Position numbers and translations under genes: made by a program. A DNA stretch of 64,000 bases from Caprimulgus europaeus (lineage: Eukaryota > Chordata > Aves > Caprimulgiformes > Caprimulgidae): the NCBI GenBank assembly GCA_907165065.1, contig OU015532.1:42014839-42078838 (forward strand), given 5' to 3'. Shown here piece after piece: positions 24,801 to 36,800 of the stretch; position 1 is the first letter of the stretch; every line of letters begins with the position of its first letter. Under the pieces are notes generated by a model. The model worked only from the letters and a program-made list of their open reading frames with translations, ran no database searches and was not told the origin of the DNA.

Positions 24801-27800
24801 CAATTACAGTAATTAACTAATGGATCAAATATTATTGATTCAGCATAAAGACTTCTAGATATTTAAATTGCTTGGGCTCAGGTCAGATGCTTCATTCTTT
24901 GTACTTTGAACTCTTTCTTCCCTTGAAACTGTTGCTGACCTTTGCAGTGAACATCTGTTCAGGTTCCTCTTTCACCTTTTACTTTCAGAATAAATGTGAA
25001 ATTTTATCTGAAATAAAGGCCCTTTTGTGTAAAATAAGCTTATTCTTGAGTAGCTTCAAGATCCTCTTTAAGAACCATGCACATTGGATTGGGAAGTTGC
25101 TTCACATGAAGCAGTTCATTGTTTGGATGCAAGTAGATGACATTGGATGAAATAATATTCTTTATTAAAATGTCCATGCTGATGGGATGTGTAATGTTTT
25201 CTCTTCTATGCTATGTATGGTTGCCTTCCTCATGCAGGTGCACTTCAGCTGCTGAAGGGAATAAACAAGCAGATACAGGACCAGCAGATTGTGGCCCATG
25301 GAGGTCTCCTTGTGTTTCCCTAGAGAATGAGCTCAGAGCCTCAAGTAGCTTAAAATGCTCCCTCTCAGGTAAGGTGGATATTAGTCAAGCAATGTAGTGA
25401 GGGTGTCTTTGATGGACAGTGTGTTTCCCAGAGACTGTGATCTCTTGGTTTGCCTGTGTCAGAACAGGATGTATTCTGAAAGATAGGTACAGAACTCGTT
25501 AGCTGCAGACATGCTCTTTTCCTGCAGATACATTTACATCAGAACGAAAGTCATCTGCTTTCCAGAATGTTTATCCTCTCATCAACTGTAATGATTTAGC
25601 TCTCATCAACTGTAAAAGTGGCTGAGCAGCACAACTGAACTTTTGGAGAAATCAGTGTTTCAGCCAGTGAGTGTTCCTCTCTGGTGACTGTTTTAATCTT
25701 ATACTTGTTCCTGAAATGTATGCGTCATGATAGCTAACTCAAAGCTCAGTGAGACTATTGCTCTCTGGTTCTGTGCTGGCTGTCACGTGCTTGCACTGAT
25801 TTGGTTGTGTGCTTCCTGCTGTATACACATACACAGGTACAGATCCAAAATGTTACCGGCTCATTCTGCTCTCTTAGAGCTGTGACAAGAGTGCAAGACC
25901 CGTATAGACTAAAGGCAGGTTAGTGGCATCTACCTGAGTAGTGAGAGAGAAAATGAGCAAGGGTTGATGTGATCTGGGAAAGCCTTTTAAAACTTTGTTC
26001 TGATGATCTTTCAATTGACTCTTTATTTTAGAGTTCAGGAGATTGTCCTTGTGTTCTCATGGATGCATATTACTAACATTTGCATCTTACCTAAAGAGAA
26101 GGGAGAATCCTTAAGAGAACCCTTCTTTACCTGTATGCAAGACATTTTTAAGCAGGTGTTAAAAAAACATTAAAATCTGGCTTCACTTCTCTTTGCCCCC
26201 TTGAATCCCCTGTCTTCTGTGGTGTCACTGTTTTGTCTTTGTTACAATCTTTTTCTTTCCCTGGACAAGCCTGGGAATTAGGGTGTGCTTTTTTTAAATG
26301 GATATAATTTTTAAAACTGAAACCTTTATGCATCATAAAGACAAAAAGTAATGCTGCAACTTAGTTGTAAACAGACAGTTTTTCTGTCAAAAACCAGAAT
26401 TTTAGCTCATGCTCTAGACTGTACACATCTGAATTGGATAGTTCAGTAATCTGTTTGGGTGTGTTCAGGAAGTAGAGGGGGAAGAACTGAACAGCTAAAG
26501 CAGAAAAGTAGTGTGATTATACAACTAAAATACATACCTTGGGCAAAGTTTATTCACGTAGGGGGAGCGTCTGATGATTATTTTTTTTTCTTCCTTTTAG
26601 AGAAGAAGGAAGAAGAGAATGTGGAGTACACAGTTGTTGATTGTTTCCAGAAGAAATTTGGCCCAGCAGTAAGTACTAACGAAAGCTCTTCTGCAGCCTA
26701 TATGACTTCTAAGCTTGTTCTGTTCTAATTGTCAGCAGATCCATTAGGTGGCAGGATTGTGAGCACAGCTCCTTGATGTCTTATACTGGAAATTACTTTT
26801 GCAGACTGTAGTAAAATTTGAGCAATAGGTGGTAACTGGCTTCTTTAAATCAAGTAGAAATGGTATATTTGGTGGCATCAAAGTATATTTAAAGTGTCCA
26901 TACGCATAACAAAAGAACGTGTGCACATGGGTTTGCAGTGGGTGGATGTGAATCTGCCTCAGTGTGTGTTGGTTGCTGTTTTCAGACTCTATCACCAGTA
27001 ACTGAGGTGAAGGATTAGTATTTATTAAACAGTTACTTTTTTTAGGAAGGAAACAAGAGGATTTGTTGGCTTTTGGAGAGGTAATGGACTGTGTTGTTTT
27101 TGTAGGTGTTTGAAACTCTGGATACGCCTGGACGTGCTTCTCTTAAATCATGTATAATAACATAAGCGGATCTGGTAGAAAGGCTTTGTTTCAGAACTCA
27201 GAGCCAATGATAGATTTATTATTAAATTTAATAGCATTTTTTAGGTCCAGACTTAGACCAGCAATAGTATAAGTCACCTATGCCACTTTGTCTTGCTGCA
27301 ACAGAAGTTGTGATTTGGGCTCTTATTATGGTAAATCTATTGTGCCTACAGAGGAAGCAGCTCTTCCCCACAGGAAGAGATTTCCCTGCTTACAAAGGAA
27401 TCTTAATTGTTGCTTGAAAAAGAAGCTGGCTTTTTTACTTCTGTTCATGCTTCTGCTCTTGGGTTCCATGTGCACAACAGGTTGCTTTATCTTAGTTGAA
27501 AACTTTGTGTTTGTGAGAGTAACGGTTTTTCTTTTATACCTTAGAAAATGAGTTCTCCTTTTTAACTGAAAGGAACATCTTCTTTATCTGATCTTAAGGA
27601 AGTTCTTAAAACCTACTTAGGAGAATTTCTTGGGAGATGAGAGAAATCTATATTCTTTAGTCATCCATAATCTCTGCTAAATCAATCATTGATGTTTCTA
27701 GTTGCAGGTTTTCCAGCTGTCTGTCTGTAACTGGACTGATACTGTGTGTGTTCCTCTTGGATCACTATATATCTGAGATTCATTGTGGTTTTTGACCTGT

Positions 27801-30800
27801 ATTTTTAAATATGGACCATGACCAGAAAAATAATAGTTTACTATTTGTCCTTCTGCCTGTCATTCTCTGGCACTATTTATTTTATCCCTATTATTTTTCA
27901 TTAGGTGCTGCACCTAAAACAGCAGCGTGTTGTCAGTGTAGCAGGAGAAGGCGTTAATTTGTGTCGTCATGGAAAACTCTCATGGCTTGAGGTAAGAGCT
28001 AGATATTTCCCAAAATATGCCACTAAACAGAGGCATCACTGAGAAACATTTGGGGCTTAGCACGTGTTTAAGACTTACATAGTTGTTTTGGTAAGGGATA
28101 TGCTGTTCTTCAAGACAGATCAGGTATTTCATAAAAGACTTGCTAGGGAAAGAATTATGTCATTGTAAGGCAATATAATCATTACTTGTATGTGATATAT
28201 CCATTTTTATATAACAGTGTAACAAATTTGGTTTTCCATCTTTATATACTTGCATACAGGTAGAGGTATTGCACTAGTACAGCTGTTACCTATTGAAAAA
28301 ATGCAAGACCTAATCATAATACCAATATGATTGAAGGAGTAAAATCCATACAATGATGATTCAGTATCTTAATTAGCTGTGATATTAATTATCAACATCT
28401 GAAAAGGAAGGGACAGAAAGGAGAATAGCTTAATATGCTAGCACAAAATCATCTTAGTTTATTTTTAAATAGGTTTAAAATAAGTGTGTTTATCCAGAAC
28501 AAACACTTGTGTGGGATTTCATGCTTCAAACTTAACTTATGTAGAAGTAGTGTCCACAAATGTTTGCTTTAGTATGGCTAAATTGCTTTCAGATAACAGC
28601 TTTTTTTAAACCATTATGAATTTGAACATAGGCAAAACCTGAATTTTTCTATTGTGTTTGAAATGCTAGGATGGAAAACAGTGTCCTTTATTTCTTTGGT
28701 AGTGGTCTTTGACACTGAAAGGAATGTCATGGGCACAAGAATTTTGTTGGTTGTGGTTTTTTTTTAAATGTCACCATAATGGGTGTAGAAATTAATTTTA
28801 AGTACTGTGTATAGGGTTTGCTCTTGATAGGTCTCAAAATGCTGCATCTAACTGTAGAGTAGATTACAGGGTCGTTCTTTCTAATTATTGTGAGAGTCTT
28901 GTGAGCATCTCTGGGAAAAACAAGACTTGTTTATGAATTAGCATTGAGGAAACTAAACATACTCTCCCCAGCATAAGCCTGTACATAGGAGGCTATGGCT
29001 TGTGGGCAACAGTGCACTCTCTCTTACTTTCAAATCTTTTGATTTTCTGTCCCTTACTCTTTTTCTCTGCAATTGGATTTGTTGTAGATAGCATCAAAGA
29101 GCCATATTTTTCTATTTGATATCTTCCTTCTGGGACCTCAGGCTTTCAAAAATGGATTACAAATGGTGCTGGAAGATAAAGACATCTTGAAGGTAAGGGT
29201 ACAAGGGTGTGTGAGGACATTTGTGGTGGCAGAGGTCATATATATATGTAATGATCTAGCTGCACCAGAAGAGTTGCATTTGGACACGAGTTTGTTTGAC
29301 AGCCCTTTCTTGCTTCAGGTCATGCATGACTGCCGCTGGATCTCAGACTGCCTCTTTCACCAGTACAGTGTCCTTCTCTTCAATGTCTTTGATACACAGG
29401 TACCCTTCAGTTACTCTGGTTGGGAACAAAAGTTTCAACACGAGAAACTTCAGCCTTGTTCAGGCTATTCTCTCAGAGAAGGTTTAGCACTACTAAAATG
29501 TGACAGTTGTTGAACCGTGTGAATGCAAACGCTTTTATTCTAGCTAGAAAGAACCAGCAGGCAAGGCCAATAGTGTTATTTAGTCTTGTGTAGACCCATT
29601 TAAAAATGTAGTTAATATCTAATATTAGCAGCAAGTTTAATATTTGGAGGGGGGGGGGTTGAGATGTATTAACTGGCCTTGATCACACTTGGCACAACCT
29701 CAGGCTACTGTGACTTAAACAGGAGCCAGGTTGGCTTGTGCTTTATATTGTTTGTTGCCCATTTCATAAGTATAGAAGCAGATTCAGGCTACAGGTATCC
29801 AGCACTGGGAAGCACCTCCTAATAAAAGCAGTGGTGGAAGTGAGAGAACAGGCTGAGTTACCACAAAAATCTGTTTTTGCCAGTGCTGGCCCTGGTAGTT
29901 GTAGTTACTGTTGGGTGACTACCAGGAGAATTAGAGCCTTTCAAGAGAGAAGAAAATACCATAATGGCTATGATCTTTTATAATAGGCATGGATATGGTA
30001 TGCATAGTTATGTATGACTTGTCCTTGCCTATATACTGATTTTAAGTGTCATAGATATGACTGCCTATAGTAACTCTTCAAGGCTCTAACCTTAGACTTA
30101 CTACCCCTACTTAGTAAGCATTATAAAGCAGAGGTTTCTCAGTCCCTTTCTGATCTTAGTTTTGCCTTTTGCCCCTAAAAATTACGTTATTACCTTACAG
30201 GTCAAATATCAGTCAGTGTCAGTGTTAAGTCTCGACTGCATGAAAAAGGCAGGGGTGAAATTCCCACCAGTGCTCCCAAGTGTACTGGCTAGAGCATGTG
30301 ATTGATACGGTGGAAATAACTAACCAGAACTATCCACCCTAGGGTCTGAGGTCCACAAAATAGCACTCACTGTTCTGTTGTCTTGGTGTGAGCAGGCATG
30401 CATGCTTTTCTTGCACTGGTAGATCTCTAGACTAGATTCAACTACTCTGATTCGTTGGCCCAAATCCTACTTCTAATGTAAACCGGCTAGTGAAGTAGTC
30501 TGCTTTTGGCTACCCTGCAATGCACTGGACATGGTGGAATTAAGCTGTCTTGTCTTTTACTGTGTAGTCGTGGAGCAAAAAACTGAGAGAGACCTCTGAG
30601 ACCAGAATGAGAAACAAGCAAACACTGTAGCATGCAGTCACTGCTGGAGGCTGTTGTCTGCTTCCCTTCTGGTTCTGTATGCTGGCAAAGATGAATCTTA
30701 CTGGTAAAATCAGGTTTTAGGCAAAAGGTTTTCAACAACTTAACATATTCTTTAATCATATTTTGCTTACATTGCATCACTATTTCAGGTTGTAGATAAA

Positions 30801-33800
30801 AGGCAAAACCAGAAGTATCCTGAGGAAGTATCACTGCAAGTTTATTCTTTTCTGATACGGCTCTTAACCATCTGCTGTCTGGAGATGAGTACTGGGCTAG
30901 AAGGAGCCTTAGACTAATACAGCCTATAACTAATAAGTCATTCTTAAAACTTAATTTACCCTTTTATGTACATTAACAGCTTTAAGGAGTCAGGTTACTA
31001 GCTGTGCAACTGTATTTAGTCAAAATGAGGATTAATTTGTTTGCGGTGTACTTTACTTCTAATATGCATCCCCACTGTCAAACCTCCACATTCTTTGCCT
31101 TGGGTTAATGGATGCTGGTCATGGCATATTGATCCCTTCCATCACAGGTTGCTGATGCTCTGCAGTTCTCCATGGCAACAGGTGGCTTCCTTCCGCACCG
31201 TGTCTGCACGTTACAGGAGTGTTTGATGCAGCACTTGAAGATACCTTGCAAATGGGATGCCATCATGAAGCGCAGGCAGGAGATGGCTTCAGTGAGTGAT
31301 TCAGTGAGGCACCTTCACAGTGAGTGAAGACTCATTTGTGAGCTGTGCTTTGACCATCTTGAGATGTTGAGCGTTGGTGAAACCGCACCTTGAATACTGT
31401 GTCCAGTTTTGGACTCTTCACTGCAAGAAGGACATGGAGGTGCTGGAGCGTGTCCAGAGAAGGGCAACGGAGCTGGGGAAGGGGCTGGAGCACAAGTGTC
31501 ATGAGTTCACAGCTGAGGGAACTGGGGTTGTTTAGCCTGGAGAGGAGGCTTAGGGGAGACTACAGCTGCCTGAAAGGAGGGTGTAGGGCAGCAGGTATGT
31601 GTCTTTTCTCCCAGGTAACTGGTGATAGAATAAGAGGCAATGGCCTCCAGTTGCACCAAGGGAGGTCAGAGTGGATGTAAGGAAATATTTCTTCACTGAA
31701 AGGGTTCTCAGGCACTGGAACGGGCTGCCCAGGGAGGTGGTTGAGTCACCATCCCTGGAGGGATTTAAAAGACAGGTAGATGAGGTGCTCAGAGACATGG
31801 TTTAGTGGTGAACAGGTATGGTTGGACTCAATGATCTCAAAGGTCTTTTCTAACCAAACGATTCTATGATTCTGTGATTCTGTGTTTTTGGCAGGGTTTT
31901 TTTTAAGAGCATGGCACTAAGCAATGGTCAAATTGCTGTAGCTGAGGATATTTTGTAACACTGACTTGGGAGACAGATGCTAGATTTAGTTGGCATCAGT
32001 GCTTATGCTGGTATTTCCTAATAACTCATTTGAAATTGAGGTTTTGATGAACCACAAAGCTTGTACTATAGAGGATATATATAACTCGGGTGAAAAATGT
32101 TCCAGATATCTTAATATGTTTGAGTAATTCTGCAACCTTGTTCCAACAGAACAAGTTGGGTAAAATGAATCCTGAGTGAAGTAGGGAATAAGGAAACTTT
32201 CATTGCCAGCACTATTGGAATGAAAATATTTAAGTAGTGATTTTTTTTTTCTTGCTTGTGCGGTTCAGCAGCATTTGCCAAATCATTATGCTCTATTGTC
32301 TTTGTCAATCTTTCAGATGGGGACAAGCAAGGGACAACTTAATGGGATAGGAGCGCTTAAGATTTGGGGAATGTAAGCTTGATAAATAGAATAGAGCCAT
32401 GAGGTCACCCCTCAGCCTCCTTTTCTCCAAACCAGACAAGCTCAAAGTCCTCAGGTGCTCCTCACAGGACATTCTTCCAGCCCTTTCACCAGCTTTGTTG
32501 CCCTCCTCTGGACACATTCAGGGACCTTCACACCCTTCTCAAATGGTGGGGCCCAGAGCTGGTCACAGCACTGGAGGTGAGGCTGTGCCAACACTGAATC
32601 CAGCGGGACCATCACCCCTTTTGCCTGGCGGGTTGTGCTGGGTTTGGTGCAGCCCAGGGTGCAGTTTGCCAGGGCACACGCTGACTCCTGCTGAGCCTGC
32701 TGTCAGCCAGCACCCTCAGATCCTTTTCTGCAGGGCTGCTCTCCAGCCGCTCCTCTCCCAGTTCATACTTGTGCCTGGTGTTACTCCATCCTAGGTGTAG
32801 AGTCTGGCACTTCAGCTTGTTAAATTTCATCCCGTTAGTCATTGCCCAGTGCTCTCATCTATCCAGATCCCTCTGCAAGGCCTCTTGCCCCTCAAGAGAA
32901 TCAACAGTACCTCCCAGTTTGGTATCATCAGGAAACTTGCTAATGGTATGTTCAAATCCTGCATCCACATTGCTGATAAATACATTGAACAGAACTGGCC
33001 CTGGAACTGAACCCTGAGGGACACCTCTGGTGACTGGTCTCCAGCAGCCAGATTCACTAGAGCCCTTTGAGCTCTGCCCTTCAGCCAGTTCTTCACCCAG
33101 CGCACCATGAACCAGCTCACCCCTCACTTGAACAACTTGTCTAGGAGGATGCTGTGAGGAACAGTATCAAAAGCAGTACTAACATCCAGGATAACTACAT
33201 CCACTGCCTTCCCTTCATCCACTAGGCAGGTGACTTTATCACAGAAGGATATAAAATTAGTTAAACAAATAGTATATAAATATGCTAGTACCAGTTGTGG
33301 CATGTTTTTGCTGGGTTTTTAATCACCTGAGCTTGCTTTTTCTTGGGGTCTGGAGAGGAGACTTCCAAATAAGCTATTAAATATGGGAACTAGGTACTTA
33401 AGGAGACGTCACTATATAGGCAGGATTTATTTACTGGGTAGGAGCAATCTCTTTCCTACCAGATCATTTTTAATCCCTTCACACTGGTCTTTTAACTTCC
33501 TGAGTAAATTTGAGTGTTTTTGCACTGCCTGTTCATAGATGTAAAATCTTATATTATTTGATACTGCTAAAAGAGCTACTTGGTGAAACCTGTGATTTGA
33601 ACACAGCTTTATTTATACATAAGTTTTGGAATTCTAACAGTGTCTCTCAAAATTTCAATTTAGAGAATTCTGTAAGGCAAATCTAAGCCAAATGACAACA
33701 TGCCTTCCTTAGCTTACCAGATCAAATCTTCCTATTGGTCTGAAGACTAAAAGTGGAAAATGACTGTGTAATATGTACATAGTAAGTATACCAGTGTAAG

Positions 33801-36800
33801 CTACTCCGTAGTGACAGTCTTGCTGAGGGTATCATGGTCATGCTGCTTAACCGGGGCTTATTTTCATGGTCTTCTGGTTCCAGTTGTGATGGCTGAAGCT
33901 GTTACTATCCCCAGCTGCTTCCCTAGCTCCCATAATGGGGAGAGTTTTTTTCACTTTAGATCTTTCAGCTCAGCTCTTAGGAATCCAGCCTAGTTTGAGA
34001 TAGGTGAGAGAAAACCTAGCATTAAATGTCAGAATAGTGTGTGTTTGTTTTTGGTTTGGTATTGGGTTTTTTGTGGGGTTGTTTTGTTTTGTTTTTAGAG
34101 AAGCAATCCCTCCTCCCACACTCCATCTTCTCTATCATCCGCAGGCTTGTACATGGATAGCCTTAGAAGCTGCAAGCATTCAGCTGCACTGAAAATAGAG
34201 ATCAGTATTGAGAGATTTGTTATAAACTGCAGAAGAATGTGATGAAAAGCTTTGTTATATTGTTTGCTACTTAAATAACTGTCTTTTTTTGCATTGGGAT
34301 ACAGGAGAATCCTGACATATGGTTCTTGAGACCCTTTCCAGCTTCTCTGCTTAAAGCCCTTGCTCTGGAGGCTATGCACCTTCTGCTGCTCCACTCATCT
34401 CTCATGGATAACTTGATGGCTGACCTAAGAGCTGTAGTACACAGTTATTTAACTGCTTATCGGACTGGGTCTGGAGATCACCTTAGGAGCACAAAGGTAG
34501 GTATGTCTTTGCTTGTTTCTCTGGTTAGTGATGTGATCTAAGGCTCTGATGGATAAACTCTGGAGGACTTAGCTACAGCAACTTCCTTTTCTGCACAGTT
34601 ACAGAAGTGTTGGTACTTGAAGCTGTGAGAGTTGCTTTGTTTTGGTAAGAACATTTAGTCCCCAAATCTTGTTCTGTTTTTCTCCTATTCTGTCATCTTT
34701 ACTGCTGAGCTATTTTGCATATACTGTCTGTTTCTGAGAAGTGTTGTCTCTTGTTGGCCAAAGATTTTTCTTTCTGTAAAAGCATCTCTGAGTTATCTTC
34801 TCTTCCTAATTTATTCTCATCTGTGTTATTTTATTTAAAAAAAAAAATCATGTCAAGTAACACTTTGCATCTCTGGTTACATAGAACCAGTAGTATTGAT
34901 TATGCAGATACCTTGTAGTGGCTTCTCTATGATGGACACTTCTGTAATTGCTTGTTAATTTTTCAAGCAAGAAAGGAAACGAGATTTTTGGTTAAGGAGC
35001 TTGACTTCCTACACTAGTGGAAAGAACGGGTCCATGCAAACCAAACAAGCAGTGGTATTGGTGTGGTCTTTTTCTGTTTCCTCGTGAAGTAATCTTAGGA
35101 GGGCTTGCAATGATTATGTAAGATATAGCTGGTATTAAATATAGGTGAAAAGTGAATAGTGAAACATTCTCACTTATCTCAAAGATGTCTGAACTAAAAT
35201 TATTAAATCTTGTTACCCTCTCTTTTTGCAGTTGTAAATGTCTTGAAATATTTATGAGGAAAAGAGAATGCAGGTCTTTCTTAATGGAAGAAATTGTCTT
35301 TTTCTTTGCCCTGGTTTAGCAAAGCACTCAAGCACAGACTTGAATCCTTTGGGAATTACTGAAGGGCTCAGAGCAGTAAATCCCATTATTGAGGATTTAG
35401 GAGGAGATTAGATTAGATAACCACAAGAGATCATAGTTGCTTCAGGGATGGAAGAGAAGAGGTCGTATCTGAAAAACTTTTCTTTTTAGAGAAGAGCTGC
35501 CAAAAAAATAAGGTTGTTCATAGTTCATGGAAAAAAAAAAAAATGAGCTTGACAACTGAATTTCCAGTGTGAAAGTAGGCATGACACAAGGGAGAAGAAC
35601 AGTCTGTTCATGTGAAAAAGAGTACAGATTCTGTTTTTCTTTGGGCAATTTGTTTGTAGATTTTTTTAAAGTGGTACACAGGTTGCTGAAGCCAATCCTT
35701 TTGTAAATCCATTTATTCCATAAGATTAGCCAAGGAATTAATCTGATCCTAAGCATTTCAAATGGCATTTTGAAGACCTATTTAATATCACATCTGATAA
35801 TCATACCTCTTGCAGTTGCTTTGGGAATCTTGTAGTATGGATGATAAAAGCAGCCCTTTTCACCATCATTTCACTGTTAATCATTTTCTGTTGTTTGTCT
35901 TGTGAGAAGGTCACACAAATGAAGTTCCTCCTACTTTAATTAAAGTCTGTTCACAGTACATACTTAAACTCCAAATACAGAGTTTGGTTTAGTTTGATCT
36001 GCTCCTTCAGTTTCTTCACTGCATAAGTAAACAAAGTTAACTTTAAGGGAATCCTGTGCAAGGTGATGAGTTCAGCTGAATCTGTTTTATGAAAAAACAA
36101 AAACAAAAGGAAAATAAAGAAAAAGCTTTGCTTGTGCAACTTCTTGGTTTTCTGGCTAAGTCTGTATTAATTCCCGGAATCAAAAAGTCTTTATTCAGAT
36201 CTGATTCCCAGAATGAAGTAATAGTCAAGATACTTCCCTCCCCCCCCACCCTCCATATTTATTCTACTGCCTTTTTGTGGCTATTTTGAAGTAAAGTTTA
36301 TCCATCACTAAGGTCTGTGTTATGCCTTCTGTGCACTTTGTGCAGCTACAGTTGAAAGTTACCTGGAAAATGTTTTTACTGGACTATTTCACTTTTCACA
36401 CTGATGGGTTAAAATTGTGTACACTTGTGTCCACCTTGGACCCTTGGTGAAGTGCGGTCTGGTACAATAAGCTTGAGTTCATCTTGGAGCCAGTCTTCAA
36501 CAGCAGCAACACTGGAATCCCTATGCTTGATGACTGTGTTCTCTGGACATGATCTGGTGCAGTCCCAACACTACTTCAGCAGAAGTAATGGATCTCCTTG
36601 GACTCTGAAGTTAATACCCATGCCAGGAAAATATTTTGGAAACCTGAAATATATAATCTACTCTGCGTTGTCCACGCTGGAGAACTGGAAGGGAGGCCTC
36701 TGTTGCTGAAGCAGGACTGCAGCAAAGCCAAAGACAATAAATGCTCCAGGGCCATAAAGATATCTTGTACTACTTCAGCTTCTAAATTGAAAGGTGAATA

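Larger units (their letters stand above)
22629..31147 (+). other. EXD1: EXD1 introns 2 to 8
   Basis: Introns 22629-23642, 23695-25237, 25369-26600, 26669-27904, 27992-29087, 29193-29318 and 29400-31147. The sequence is AT-rich and ordinary, with T-rich runs (23916-23951) and a G-run near 29650. A 16-base motif occurs twice 24 bp apart at 25576-25615. No repeat family or other gene is visible. Confidence 0.8.
31292..34304 (+). other. EXD1: EXD1 intron 9
   Basis: A 3-kb intron containing two CR1 copies in opposite orientation (about 31377-31885 plus, 32388-33268 minus). The rest is unique AT-rich DNA with GT/T-rich patches near 34030-34100. Confidence 0.85.

Noticed and set aside
32612-33127. 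Minus-strand frames resembling RT
   Set aside because: Part of the CR1 fragment at about 32388-33268.
36425-36709. 94-codon frame in EXD1 intron 10
   Set aside because: No splice context matching EXD1 phases and no recognisable domain; kept only as part of the exon-like observation nearby.
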